Positions 16,007 through 24,875 of a stretch of 64,000 bases of DNA are shown here, piece after piece. Source of the stretch: Pseudomonadota bacterium (GTDB lineage: Bacteria > Pseudomonadota > Alphaproteobacteria > Micavibrionales > Micavibrionaceae); NCBI GenBank assembly GCA_029558635.1, contig JAKQEE010000052.1:578860-642859 (forward strand). Direction: 5' to 3'. Position numbers and translations under genes: made by a program. Positions within the stretch are counted from its first letter, which is position 1. Every line of letters begins with the position of its first letter. Below the pieces are notes generated by a model, which ran no database searches, had not been told where the DNA came from, and worked only from the letters and a program-made list of their open reading frames with translations.

Positions 16007-16788
16007 AATATTTCCACTTTGCGCGGATTGCTTTTGGCGACCATATGAGCAACCGGTTGCGGATGTTTACGCGCTTTCTTATTTATCTGGTTCTGCTGTG
16101 GGTGATGGTCGAAATGTGGCGGGTTATTTATCATTCCGGACATGCCCCGCATGATATACCTTTTGTCGATATGGCGTGGTATATGGGCATTGCACAGATG
16201 ATGTTTTTCCTGTCCCCGCGTTTGTTTGTGATTATCGACGACGATGTGCGTTCGGGTAATCTCGGTTATTTTCTGAATCGTCCCATCCCCTATCTGTGGA
16301 TGCGCTTTACCGAAGGGGGTGGCGCGTTGTGCGGCAATGTCCTGATTTATTACTCAGCAGGAACTTTATTGGCCTACCTTTATATCGGGGAGTTACCCAG
16401 CAACGGGTGGGGAGCGCTTGTTCTTGTGATGGTTCTGATCTTTGTTGCGTCGCTTATTCACTTGTTGTTTCAAGTCATCAGCGGGCTGAGCGCGTTATGG
16501 ACCAATGACGCGATTTTTATCTATCATTCCTATCAGAAAATGTTTCTTCTTCTGGGCGGGATTTATGTGCCAATTTCCCTCTATCCTGATTTTATGGGCG
16601 GTACGTTTCTGAAATTTTTGCCCTTTGCGGCCATGGTGGGGGATCCGTGCTCTTTGTTTCTATCGGGGCATACAGACGGATTCTGGTCGATTCTGGCGTT
16701 ACAGATTTTCTGGTTGATCGCGGTTGGCGCGGGTGCATGGGCGATGTTTGGCAGAGCGCTCAGAAAGGTTGAGATCAATGGCGGGTAA
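16000..16788 (+). CDS. ABC-2 family permease, first subunit
   Basis: This 262-residue protein has six predicted hydrophobic helices. It has a short charged start (YFHFARIAFGDHMSNRLRMF) and the loop IIDDDVRSGNLGYFLNRPIP, which matches the COG4587-type permease of this exporter class. It should form half of the transmembrane pore with the following gene product. The ATG overlaps the ATPase stop by seven bases, indicating translational coupling. Confidence 0.85.
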   Translation: MLKYFHFARIAFGDHMSNRLRMFTRFLIYLVLLWVMVEMWRVIYHSGHAPHDIPFVDMAWYMGIAQMMFFLSPRLFVIIDDDVRSGNLGYFLNRPIPYLWMRFTEGGGALCGNVLIYYSAGTLLAYLYIGELPSNGWGALVLVMVLIFVASLIHLLFQVISGLSALWTNDAIFIYHSYQKMFLLLGGIYVPISLYPDFMGGTFLKFLPFAAMVGDPCSLFLSGHTDGFWSILALQIFWLIAVGAGAWAMFGRALRKVEINGG

Positions 16789-17563
16789 TCTCCGTTTTTT
16801 TCTCGCGCTGCTGCGCATGACGTTTAAATCAGCGGCGATGCAGCGACAGGCCATTCTGATCCGCGCGGGTTTTAGTGTGATTACCCATCTGATTTATATT
16901 CCGGTGTGGGTGGTCATTTTCTCGATCGCACCGGATATCGGCGGATGGACCTTGCATCACGCGATGGTGGCTTACGGGATTTCGATTGCCTGTTGGGGGT
17001 TTGTGTCGTTGATTGCCTTCGGGTTGAGGACGATCCCCGAGCAAATTGATCATGGCGAGCTTGATGCCTATCTGACTTTACCCAAGCCTGTTTTGCTCTC
17101 GGCGGCGATCAGCTCGTCGCGCAATACGGGTGTGGGGGAGGTGTTGTTCGGGATTGGTCTGCTGATTTTTTGTGCGGTGCATTTTGAGGTCGATCTGACT
17201 TTGGCGCCACTTTTTGTACTCATGGGCAGTATTGTTTTCGCCAGTGGCATTTTGTTGTTTGCGTCGATCGGCTTCTGGCTCAAACAGTTTTATGCCTCGG
17301 CGGAGGAGATCTATTTCAACTTCAACCTGATGGCATCACGTCCTGCGCCGATTTTTACGGGTGTCATTCAGGTGATTGCATTGACTTTGATTCCCGTCGG
17401 GTTGATGACCCATATTCCGATCGAGTATGTTTTTTCCCATCGCCTAATGTTGTTGGGGTATTCCCTCGCGGGGGTTGCGGGATATGCGGCGTTGGCCGTG
17501 TCTCTGTTCTATCTAGGCCTTCGCCATTATGAATCCGGCAACCGTTTCGGGGTGAGGGGGTAG
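16778..17563 (+). CDS. ABC-2 family permease, second subunit
   Basis: This 261-residue, six-helix membrane protein has the loop RTIPEQIDHGELDAYLTLPKP, which parallels the SGNLGYFLNRP loop of its partner and is typical of COG3694 permeases. The frame is open from 16724, but the ATG at 16778 (AAAGGTTGAG upstream, MAGNLRFF start) gives the expected family length and an 11-base overlap with the upstream permease. The three genes 15023-17563 form one exporter of unknown substrate. Confidence 0.85.
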   Translation: MAGNLRFFLALLRMTFKSAAMQRQAILIRAGFSVITHLIYIPVWVVIFSIAPDIGGWTLHHAMVAYGISIACWGFVSLIAFGLRTIPEQIDHGELDAYLTLPKPVLLSAAISSSRNTGVGEVLFGIGLLIFCAVHFEVDLTLAPLFVLMGSIVFASGILLFASIGFWLKQFYASAEEIYFNFNLMASRPAPIFTGVIQVIALTLIPVGLMTHIPIEYVFSHRLMLLGYSLAGVAGYAALAVSLFYLGLRHYESGNRFGVRG

Positions 17564-17565
17564 GG

Positions 17566-18399
17566 ATGTTCTTTTCGCTCTCAAAAATTTTCTGGATGGT
17601 GTTTCAGCCTTTGACGGCTTTGGCGCTGCTGATGGCTATTGGGTTGGCGGCGTTCAAGTTCCGTTTCGGCAGAATGGTGTTGCTGACAGCAACAACTTTG
17701 TTTCTGGCATTTGGTTTTCTGCCTATCGGACATAATCTTCTTTGTTATCTGGAAAACACGTATCCTTCCCCGCATACCCTCCCCAAGGACATTGACGGCA
17801 TAATTGTTCTGGGAGGGGCGGTTGACAGTGCAATGACCTATGCTCATGCGCAGCCCCAGTTAAACGATAATGCCGAGCGCATTACCGAGATGGTCCGTTT
17901 GTCCCGACTTTACCCACAGGCGAAGCTGGTGTTTACAAGCGGAGATGCGTCGCTGGACCAAAGCTCAGGTAAGGAATCAGATGCTTTAAATATCCTATTG
18001 AAAAATATAGGATTTGATGCGTCGCGTATCATTTTCGAGAGCCAGTCGCGGAATACATATGAGAATATGGTGTTTAGTATGCGGCTTGTCCATCCACAGG
18101 CTGGGGAAAAGTGGCTGTTGATTACTTCCGCTTTCCATATACCAAGATCGGTGGCGATTTTCAATTCCAACGGCTGGACGGTCCTTCCCTATCCGGCGGG
18201 GTATCTGACCGACGGGAAATATACGTTTCTGCCCGCCCCTGATGTTCTTGGGAATTATTACAAGTTACAGGTTGCCGTGCGAGAATTCGTGGGTATCATC
18301 GCCTATAGCTTAACCGAAAGAATCAAACCTTATGACGAAGACAATTCCTCTTTGCCTTCTGTGGATCAGCCTTCTCCTGCCACTTCCAGCACACGCTGA
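17566..18399 (+). CDS. YdcF/ElyC-family (DUF218) membrane protein
   Basis: This 277-residue protein has two N-terminal hydrophobic helices followed by a DUF218 domain. Typical motifs are DGIIVLGGAV, KLVFTSGDAS, SRNTYENMVFS and LLITSAFHIPRSVAIF. ElyC/SanA relatives act in envelope integrity and undecaprenyl-lipid or peptidoglycan metabolism, though the biochemical reaction is not settled. It begins three bases after the permease stop. Its 3' end overlaps the transglycosylase gene by 68 bases. A second, shorter DUF218 protein is encoded at 53359. Confidence 0.85.
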   Translation: MFFSLSKIFWMVFQPLTALALLMAIGLAAFKFRFGRMVLLTATTLFLAFGFLPIGHNLLCYLENTYPSPHTLPKDIDGIIVLGGAVDSAMTYAHAQPQLNDNAERITEMVRLSRLYPQAKLVFTSGDASLDQSSGKESDALNILLKNIGFDASRIIFESQSRNTYENMVFSMRLVHPQAGEKWLLITSAFHIPRSVAIFNSNGWTVLPYPAGYLTDGKYTFLPAPDVLGNYYKLQVAVREFVGIIAYSLTERIKPYDEDNSSLPSVDQPSPATSSTR

Positions 18400-19321
18400 A
18401 AGTTTCGAAGTCTGGCTAGCCGGATTCAAAAAGGAAGCTGCAGCCAAAGGGATTTCTCCAGATGTTCTTCAGGTGGCTTTTCAAAATGTTTCGCCGAATG
18501 CGCGGGTGATCGAACTTGACCAGAAACAGCCGGAACGCAAGAAAATCGGGTTTGAGGCTTATCTGCGAAAAGTTATGTCGCAAAAGCGGATTGATGATGG
18601 ACGTTCCAAATTTTCTCAAAACAGATATTTATTGATTCAAACTCAGAAGGCTTACGGTGTCCCCGCACAGGTGATCGTTTCGCTGTGGGGCATTGAAACC
18701 AGTTATGGCTCCAATACGGGCGGGTTTGATCTGGTTCAGGCACTCGCAACGCTGGCATGGGAAGGGCGTCGTCGGCCGTTTTTCGAGGAAGAGCTGACCA
18801 GTGCCCTTTTTATTTTGCAAGGCGGGCATGTCGGGAGGGCCGATTTCAAAGGGTCATGGGCAGGCGCGATGGGGCAAAACCAGTTTATGCCCTCAAGCTG
18901 GAAGAGATTTGCGGTTGATGCCAACGGAGACGGGCATAAGGATATCTGGACCACGAAAGCCGATATCTTTGCATCCTCGGCCAATTATCTGAGGCAGAAT
19001 GGCTGGAATGATGCCTATCCGTGGGGTTGGGAGGTTGATTTGCCAGAGGGATTTAAACCTTCCGATGTCAAAAAGCCACTTCTCGGCTGGATACAAGACG
19101 GAGTCCATTTCGAGAACGGGCATATTCCCAGCGATCAAATGCAAACTTCGGTCCGTCTTGTTATTCCTGACGGCGGGAACGGGCGCGCTTATCTGGTGAC
19201 AGATAATTTTGACGTCATTTTATCGTGGAACCGGTCCACATATTTTGCTTTAACAGTCGGGCTGCTATCCGACTTAATCAGGGAATCCCCTGCGGGAAAA
19301 ACCCTTCACCTTAACCCTTAA
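18332..19321 (+). CDS. Lytic murein transglycosylase (MltB/SLT_2 type)
   Basis: This 329-residue protein has a signal peptide (PLCLLWISLLLPLPAHA). Its SLT_2 domain contains FEVWLAGFKKEA, VSLWGIETSYGSNTGG with the catalytic Glu, and then GSWAGAMGQNQFMPSSW and DANGDGHKDIW. It cleaves the MurNAc-GlcNAc bond with formation of 1,6-anhydro-MurNAc in the periplasm. The start at 18332 is forced by the need for the signal peptide, even though it overlaps the ydcF-like gene by 68 bases. RlpA and DacA genes follow, so this is a wall-remodelling operon. Confidence 0.9.
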   Translation: MTKTIPLCLLWISLLLPLPAHAESFEVWLAGFKKEAAAKGISPDVLQVAFQNVSPNARVIELDQKQPERKKIGFEAYLRKVMSQKRIDDGRSKFSQNRYLLIQTQKAYGVPAQVIVSLWGIETSYGSNTGGFDLVQALATLAWEGRRRPFFEEELTSALFILQGGHVGRADFKGSWAGAMGQNQFMPSSWKRFAVDANGDGHKDIWTTKADIFASSANYLRQNGWNDAYPWGWEVDLPEGFKPSDVKKPLLGWIQDGVHFENGHIPSDQMQTSVRLVIPDGGNGRAYLVTDNFDVILSWNRSTYFALTVGLLSDLIRESPAGKTLHLNP

Positions 19322-19334
19322 ACAGATCAGCATT

Positions 19335-20306
19335 ATGAAGTTCAGTTTATTTAAAAATATTCTTTTGTTGCTATTGGTTCCTTTTATGCTTTCGGCTTGT
19401 TCCGAAATCGAATTGGGGTCCCATCTTTATAAAAAATGGGAAGGGGATGAAATCCCCACTCAACAGGCCAACAGTAAAACCCAAGGCACTTTCAAAGTCG
19501 GCAAGCCTTATTCGATTGCGGGGCGCACCTATTATCCTCAGGAAACATACAATTACACCGAGACGGGGATTGCGTCGTGGTATGGGCCGGGATTTCACGG
19601 CAAAAAAACAGCCAGTGGCGAATGGTACAGCCAACATGAATTAACAGCAGCACATCGGACTTTGCAAATGCCGTCTCTGGTTCGGGTCACCAATCTTGGG
19701 AATGGACGTTCGGTCGTCGTGCGGGTCAATGACCGTGGGCCGTTTGCCAAAGGACGTATTATCGACGTGTCGGAGCGTGCTGCCAAGCTTTTGAATATGA
19801 CCGGAGCGGGGACTGCGCGAGTTAAGATCGAATTGCTGGCTGATGAAAGCCGTGCGTTGGCTTATGCCGCGAAAAACGGTCAATCAACCAAGGGGACGGA
19901 GGTTGCTTATAACCAGACGGGGCAGTTGCCGCATGGTTTCCGTGGCCCCGTGGTATCGGATATTCCCCAGACGGAACTTGATCTGACACAAACGGCGCAG
20001 GCTGAATCTGTGCGGGGGCATGTCGAGCAGGGGCATTTTTATCCCGCGCCGATATATGAACAGCATGTTGTTGCTCCGACGACTTTATTTGTTCAGGTCG
20101 GGGCGTTCGGTCAGGAATCCAATGCCCAGAATTTGTCCGTGCGCATGGCCTCTATTGCGCCGACGCGTGTCGAGCCTGTGACTTTTAACGGGCGCACTCT
20201 CTATAAAGTCAGGCTGGGGCCGATTGACAGCGTTCCTCAAGCCGACCGTGTCCTGGCGAAAGTTCTCGCCGCAGGGCAATCGGATGCCATTATCGTCGTA
20301 CAGTAA
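19335..20306 (+). CDS. rlpA: RlpA-family septal ring lytic transglycosylase, lipoprotein with SPOR domain
   Basis: This 323-residue protein begins with a lipoprotein signal (LLVPFMLSAC, Cys as acylated residue). The double-psi barrel RlpA domain is at about residues 75-165: GIASWYGPGFHGKKTASGE, LTAAHRTLQMPSLVRVTN and RVNDRGPFAKGR. It keeps the Asp of the active site. A C-terminal SPOR domain (LFVQVGAFGQESNAQNL, then VRLGPI) should bind denuded glycan strands at the division septum. It follows the MltB-type gene by 13 bases. Confidence 0.93.
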   Translation: MKFSLFKNILLLLLVPFMLSACSEIELGSHLYKKWEGDEIPTQQANSKTQGTFKVGKPYSIAGRTYYPQETYNYTETGIASWYGPGFHGKKTASGEWYSQHELTAAHRTLQMPSLVRVTNLGNGRSVVVRVNDRGPFAKGRIIDVSERAAKLLNMTGAGTARVKIELLADESRALAYAAKNGQSTKGTEVAYNQTGQLPHGFRGPVVSDIPQTELDLTQTAQAESVRGHVEQGHFYPAPIYEQHVVAPTTLFVQVGAFGQESNAQNLSVRMASIAPTRVEPVTFNGRTLYKVRLGPIDSVPQADRVLAKVLAAGQSDAIIVVQ

Positions 20307-20327
20307 CCTAACCTTGAAAGAATCCTT

Positions 20328-21470
20328 ATGATGAAGCTCTTTTTATCTTTTGCAGTTTTCGGCCTGTTTGTTTCGGCTTCGGCCATGGCGCAAGAAGTTG
20401 TTCCGCCAACAACCGAAGCGAAGCAGGCCTATATCGTCGATGCCGATACGGGGACCGTGCTGTTTGACAAAAGCGGAAATGAACGGATGCCGACTTCGTC
20501 GATGTCGAAAGTTTTGACGACGATTGTCGCAGATGATGCCATTCGTTCCGGACAGATTTCCAAAGACCAACTGGTCACTGTCAGCGAAAAAGCGTGGAAA
20601 ATGGAAGGATCGCGGATGTTTTTGGACGTCAACACCACCGTGTCGATCGGCGATTTGCTCAAGGGCATTATCATCCAGTCGGGGAATGATGCGTGCGTGG
20701 CACTGGCCGAGGGGATTGCCGGATCGGAAGCCAATTACGTGGCCATGATGAATCTGAAGGCCGAGGAAATCGGCATGAAGGATTCCCATTTCATGAATTC
20801 GAACGGGTTGCCCGACCCTAACCATTACTCGACTGCGCATGATCTTGCCTTGATGGGGATGTATCTGATCAGGAATTATCCTGAAGAATACAAAACTTAC
20901 GCCGAGAAAGAATTCACTTATAACAACATCAAACAAGGCAACCGCAATCCGCTTCTCTATAAGAATATTGGCGCAGATGGCATCAAAACCGGTCATACGG
21001 AAGAAGGCGGGTACGGCATGATTGGCTCGGCCGTGGCCGGTGGTCGTCGTGTGATTGTTGTGATCAACGGCACGTCGTCGATGCAGGCTCGAGCTGATGA
21101 GTCCTCCAAATTGATGGAATGGGCTTTGACATCGTTTAAAAACGTCGATCTGATCACGCAAGGGAATGTTTTGGCCAAGGCCCCAGTGGTTCTTGGCGAG
21201 GCGCGGGAGATCGAGATGGCTGCCGGAGAAGGATACCGTGCAACCATTCCATCTTTTGCAAAAAATCCGGCTAAAATCTCTGTGACTTACAAGTCTCCGG
21301 TCGTGGCGCCGGTCAAGAAGGGGGACGTTCTGGGGGCGGTCAATATCGCTCTGGCCGGTGGAGCAACTAAGGAAATTCCTCTGGTTGCCAATGCCGATAT
21401 CGTGAAGTCATCTTTCTTTAAACAGATGGCTGAAAAATTCATGATTCTGTTGGTTGGTGTACCGGAATAG
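20328..21470 (+). CDS. dacA: D-alanyl-D-alanine carboxypeptidase (PBP5/6-like)
   Basis: This 380-residue exported enzyme has signal peptide LSFAVFGLFVSASAMA. The three serine DD-peptidase motifs are present: SxxK at Ser58-Lys61 (SMSK), SGN at 118-120 and KTG at 220-222. A C-terminal beta domain and a weakly amphipathic tail (FFKQMAEKFMILLVG), which could anchor the protein to the membrane, complete the PBP5 layout. It removes the terminal D-Ala from pentapeptide stems. It lies in the transglycosylase-rlpA operon. Confidence 0.93.
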   Translation: MMKLFLSFAVFGLFVSASAMAQEVVPPTTEAKQAYIVDADTGTVLFDKSGNERMPTSSMSKVLTTIVADDAIRSGQISKDQLVTVSEKAWKMEGSRMFLDVNTTVSIGDLLKGIIIQSGNDACVALAEGIAGSEANYVAMMNLKAEEIGMKDSHFMNSNGLPDPNHYSTAHDLALMGMYLIRNYPEEYKTYAEKEFTYNNIKQGNRNPLLYKNIGADGIKTGHTEEGGYGMIGSAVAGGRRVIVVINGTSSMQARADESSKLMEWALTSFKNVDLITQGNVLAKAPVVLGEAREIEMAAGEGYRATIPSFAKNPAKISVTYKSPVVAPVKKGDVLGAVNIALAGGATKEIPLVANADIVKSSFFKQMAEKFMILLVGVPE

Positions 21471-21488
21471 CAAGGTTCAAGGTTGGAT

Positions 21489-22136
21489 ATGCGCGGGCTG
21501 TTTATTACTCTGGAAGGTGGCGAAGGTGCGGGGAAAACCACGCAGGCGCACCGCATGAAAGAGTATTTTGAATTGCAAGGTCGCGAGGTCATTCTAACCC
21601 GTGAACCAGGGGGGACTCCTGAGGCCGAGAAAATTCGCGCGCTTCTGGTCCAGCGCGATGGCGGGAATTGGACCCCGACGGCGGAATGTTTTTTGTTTTT
21701 CGCGGCGCGGGTGATGCATGTTGAAACTCTTATCAAGCCAGCGGTGGCCGAAGGCAAAATTGTGATCTCCGATCGCTTTACGGATTCAACCGTTGCCTAT
21801 CAGGGATATGGTCACGGGTTTGATTTGAACGTGATCGAGCAAGTTCGGCAGATTGCTTTGGGTGATTTCGAACCTGATCTGACGTTTGTTCTCGACCTCC
21901 CGGTGAAGGAGGGAATCAAGCGGTCAATGGCGCAAAAAGCTGTAGCCTCCGGCGCGGAAAACACCGAAGACCGTTTTGAAAAGCTGGATACAAGTTTTCA
22001 CGAGCGGCTGCGCCACGGGTTTCTGGAGATTGCGAAATTCGAACCCAAACGGGTCAAGGTGATTGATGCCACGCAAGGCGTTGATGGGGTTTTTAAGAAA
22101 ATATCCAAGGAATTGAGCATGTTACTGCACGCTTAG
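21489..22136 (+). CDS. tmk: Thymidylate kinase
   Basis: This 215-residue P-loop kinase phosphorylates dTMP to dTDP. Walker A is EGGEGAGKTTQ, followed by LTREPGGTPEAEKIR (substrate binding) and ISDRFTDSTVAYQGYG with the DR motif. A lid segment lies around VKEGIKRSM. The ATG at 21489 (MRGLFITLEG) is preferred over a TTG two codons upstream, because AAGG lies nine bases before it. tmk followed by holB is a common bacterial pairing; here a 47-codon ORF and a HAD gene are inserted between them. Confidence 0.95.
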   Translation: MRGLFITLEGGEGAGKTTQAHRMKEYFELQGREVILTREPGGTPEAEKIRALLVQRDGGNWTPTAECFLFFAARVMHVETLIKPAVAEGKIVISDRFTDSTVAYQGYGHGFDLNVIEQVRQIALGDFEPDLTFVLDLPVKEGIKRSMAQKAVASGAENTEDRFEKLDTSFHERLRHGFLEIAKFEPKRVKVIDATQGVDGVFKKISKELSMLLHA

Positions 22137-22190
22137 GTATTGGAAGGAATTGTGTTAAACTAGAATCAAGAAGCTAATCAGGAGGTTATT

Positions 22191-22334
22191 ATGTCCAGCA
22201 ATAAAGTGATGCACTATGGCGACCCATCGGCGTACAAATACGATAAATCTACTTATGTTGTGATGCCACCTCTTCAAAGGGATTCTGCATCCGGTCGGAT
22301 TGTTACTGCTCCATCTCCCCAACCTAAGAAATAA
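22191..22334 (+). CDS. 47-residue small protein of unknown function
   Basis: This short ORF starts at an ATG with a near-perfect ribosome site (AGGAGG, five bases before the ATG) and ends nine bases before the HAD gene. It encodes MSSNKVMHYGDPSAYKYD, then STYVVMPPLQRDS and a tail ending PSPQPKK. It has no hydrophobic segment. It is rich in Tyr, Ser and Pro and is probably unstructured. The strong Shine-Dalgarno sequence and the tight spacing inside the tmk-holB operon argue that it is real. I do not recognise a family. Confidence 0.6.
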   Translation: MSSNKVMHYGDPSAYKYDKSTYVVMPPLQRDSASGRIVTAPSPQPKK

Positions 22335-22342
22335 TCTCTATA

Positions 22343-23248
22343 ATGCCTAATATTGCGATTGTTTGGGATTTTGACGGGACACTTGTCCCTGACGATTCAA
22401 CAACCAAGACCGTTGAAATTCTGAGCGGTGGAGGTGATATGAAGGCCTTTTGGGAGAGCATTCATCGCTTAAGGGGTGACAAAGATAAAGAAAACCCCAA
22501 TTGGGAACATGTTCTGGCGATGGATGCGCCGATTTGGATGTATTCCCTTTCTCGTCTCGCTGAGTTTCAAGGCGTTCCACTCAATTCTCAATTTTTTAAG
22601 GAATTCGTTCTTCCTCATATTCATTTGTATGATGGAGTTATTGAGTTTCTTAAAGCAATTAAAGATTTTGAAAAAAGCCCTGAGTTTTTAAAGCTTGATT
22701 TAAAAATACACCATTTTGTTGTTTCCGCAGGTTTGAAAGAGTTAATTGAGCAGGTATTCCCCGAAAATCTGATTATGTGGACTTTTGGTTGCCGTTATAC
22801 AGTGACATTTGATCCTAATAAAGAGGATGATCGGCCTGTTAGCGTTCCTGTTTATTGCATTGATGAGACAGCCAAAACCAGATCTTTATTTGAAATTGTT
22901 AAGGGTGTTTTTTTAGACAAAGACGTTAGTGTTAACAAAAGGGTCTCCCAAAACGAATTGTGGTGTCCTTTTGAAAATATGATCTACGTTGGGGATGGCC
23001 CCACTGATGTTCCTTCTTTATCTCTTACCAGAGACAAAGGAGGGGTGGGGATTGCCGTATATAACCCAGAAGCAAACAAAGAAAAAATTGAGGCGCGATT
23101 TAAGGAAATGCGTCTGGATAGAAGAGCTGATTTAATAACACCTGCCATTTTCTCTTTGGATGGTGAGCTGTATAAATATATTGTCACAAGGTGCATTCAA
23201 ATTCGACAACGCTATGAAGCTTCAGAGAGATTGGAGGCAGCTTCATAA
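22343..23248 (+). CDS. HAD-superfamily hydrolase
   Basis: This 301-residue soluble protein has the HAD phosphatase motif I VWDFDGTLVPDD (nucleophile Asp9, acid/base Asp11), motif II near HHFVVSAG and motif IV IYVGDGPTDVPSL. Between them lies a long helical cap (MKAFWESIHRLRGDK and following). It probably dephosphorylates a small metabolite, but the substrate cannot be told. The stop codon shares a base with the holB ATG (TAATG), so the two are translationally coupled. Its AT-richer codon use compared with tmk and holB hints that this gene and the preceding small ORF were inserted between them. Confidence 0.85.
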   Translation: MPNIAIVWDFDGTLVPDDSTTKTVEILSGGGDMKAFWESIHRLRGDKDKENPNWEHVLAMDAPIWMYSLSRLAEFQGVPLNSQFFKEFVLPHIHLYDGVIEFLKAIKDFEKSPEFLKLDLKIHHFVVSAGLKELIEQVFPENLIMWTFGCRYTVTFDPNKEDDRPVSVPVYCIDETAKTRSLFEIVKGVFLDKDVSVNKRVSQNELWCPFENMIYVGDGPTDVPSLSLTRDKGGVGIAVYNPEANKEKIEARFKEMRLDRRADLITPAIFSLDGELYKYIVTRCIQIRQRYEASERLEAAS

Positions 23249-24354
23249 TGCTATTCGATCTTGAAGAAACAAATGATGATCTGGACGATTTGGTTGATGC
23301 AACCGAAACGGAAGGGGATGATGGTGTATTTCCGTCAGCCAAAGCGTCTTCGGATTTGTACGGACATCTGGATATTGAACAGAAATTGTTACAGATGCTC
23401 GATATTGGCCGGATGCCGCACGGGTTGGTTTTTTCCGGCCCAGCAGGTGTGGGCAAAAGTGTTATGGCCTATCGCCTTGCACGTTTTCTGTTTACCGAGG
23501 GTGAGCGTGTGGCTGACATGTTCGGCGCGCCGGAAAAACCGTCATCGTTATTTATCGCCGATACCAATCCTATATTCTCCAAGGTCGCGAGCGGTGGACA
23601 CCCCGACTTGCTGATGATCGGACGACCGGTTGACCCAGATACGGGACGGATGAAGGCCAGTGTTCCGGTCGAGGAAATCCGACGCATTGCACCGTTTATG
23701 CGCAAAACTGCCTCGACCCGTGGAGGGTGGCGCATTGTGATTGTCGATGATGCGGATACGATGACACGGTCATCCCAAAACTCGCTCCTTAAAATCCTTG
23801 AAGAGCCGCCGGAAAAGGCACTTCTTATTTTGATTACGCACCGTGCGGGAGCGTTGTTGCCCACTGTGTATTCCCGTTGCGTTCATTTGCCGTTTCCTCC
23901 TTTGGGGGACAATGTGGTCCGCGAAACATTACGGCCACGTGTTGAAGCGTCCGATCTTGATTTGATTGTTGCGTTGTCGGAAGGGTCTTTGGGCCGCGCG
24001 CTGGATTACGCCCACCCTGACAATCTTGAAGTGGTGCGGCAAGGGTTATCTTATCTTGAAGGCTGGCCGCAGATGAAATGGTCACAAGTGCAGACTTTTG
24101 CGGACACGTTCGGAACCAAGGGCAATGATGACGCGCAGCGTGTGTTTCGCGAGACGTTTTTGTGGATGGCGTCCTGTGTTGTGTGCGGGCAGGCTCACGG
24201 TATTCCTGTTCTTGAAAGACTAATTTCAAATCTCTCACTTGAAAGAAAACTGAAGCTCTACGACACTCTCGCCGAGCATTTCAGCCGGTGCGTTGGAGGC
24301 AACCTCGACAAGCGCTTTATGATTATGGGCGCATATATGGCGTTTGAAGGGTAG
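23248..24354 (+). CDS. holB: DNA polymerase III delta-prime subunit
   Basis: This 368-residue clamp-loader subunit has an acidic N-terminal tail of about 35 residues before LYGHLDIEQKLLQML. Then come the Walker A-like FSGPAGVGKSVMAYRLARFL, IRRIAPFMRKTAS, VIVDDADTMTRSSQNSLLKI (Walker B region) and the SRC motif (TVYSRCVHLPF). The zinc-binding cysteines seen in many delta-prime subunits are absent. It acts with DnaX and HolA in loading the sliding clamp. It ends the tmk run and converges on a small minus-strand gene. Confidence 0.9.
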   Translation: MLFDLEETNDDLDDLVDATETEGDDGVFPSAKASSDLYGHLDIEQKLLQMLDIGRMPHGLVFSGPAGVGKSVMAYRLARFLFTEGERVADMFGAPEKPSSLFIADTNPIFSKVASGGHPDLLMIGRPVDPDTGRMKASVPVEEIRRIAPFMRKTASTRGGWRIVIVDDADTMTRSSQNSLLKILEEPPEKALLILITHRAGALLPTVYSRCVHLPFPPLGDNVVRETLRPRVEASDLDLIVALSEGSLGRALDYAHPDNLEVVRQGLSYLEGWPQMKWSQVQTFADTFGTKGNDDAQRVFRETFLWMASCVVCGQAHGIPVLERLISNLSLERKLKLYDTLAEHFSRCVGGNLDKRFMIMGAYMAFEG

Positions 24355-24387
24355 CTTCTGCTACTGCCCGGCACCGAAAGAAGTATT

Positions 24388-24780
24388 CTAGGCAATGTTT
24401 CGCTTCATTTCCGCAAAAGAACATCCAACTTTTTGCTGGTTTTCCTGAAGTTGCCAATAGCGACCCATTTCGTCAACGGCAAAAATTTTCATGTTTGTGT
24501 ATTGAGGATATTTTGCAGCGGCCTCTTGGAAAGTTATATTGAACCGTTTGGAAGCGCCTTTTACCAAATCTTGTTCGGCATCCATCAGTCGTTTTCTGGC
24601 TTCATGCAGTTCATCGCAGTAATAAATTTCGCGTGATTGTAAAAGCTCTTCCGTAAGGTTTTCGCCCATTGACAATTTCGCCAAAACATAAGGAACTTCT
24701 GGTTCGAAATAGGCCAGAAGCTTGATCTGATGATCTTCTTCCTGACCAATGACGTAGAGATAAGAATCTGCTTGAGACAT
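24388..24780 (-). CDS. Conserved-looking small protein, unknown function
   Basis: This 130-residue protein has no recognisable domain. It is acidic and mostly helical, with MSQADSYLYVIGQEEDHQIK at the start, the helix LHEARKRLMDAEQDLVKGAS in the middle and a C-terminal FAVDEMGRYWQLQENQQKV. The ATG at 24780 is chosen because GAAAGGGA precedes it; the frame extends to 24807 without a ribosome site. It is a single gene pointing toward holB, in a small accessory patch with the gene at 24876. Confidence 0.6.
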   Translation of the reverse strand: MSQADSYLYVIGQEEDHQIKLLAYFEPEVPYVLAKLSMGENLTEELLQSREIYYCDELHEARKRLMDAEQDLVKGASKRFNITFQEAAAKYPQYTNMKIFAVDEMGRYWQLQENQQKVGCSFAEMKRNIA

Positions 24781-24818
24781 TTTTTCCCTTTCAGAGAGTG
24801 TTCGCATAAAAGGAGCCT

Positions 24819-24846
24819 ATAAGGAAAGCTCCCTTATGATTTTTTT
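24819..24846 (+). terminator. Hairpin plus T-run, plus-strand orientation
   Basis: ATAAGG (24819-24824) and CCTTAT (24832-24837) pair around a seven-base loop and are followed by GATTTTTTT. The orientation would stop plus-strand transcription, but the nearest upstream plus-strand gene (holB) ends about 465 bases earlier. It may block read-through into the antisense of the small genes. Confidence 0.4.
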
Positions 24847-24875
24847 ATACCCATATGACGTTTTAGATGGTCCGT

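Noticed and set aside
20343..21161. Minus-strand open frame of 272 codons
   Set aside because: Antisense shadow of the DD-carboxypeptidase gene, whose SxxK, SGN and KTG motifs are intact.
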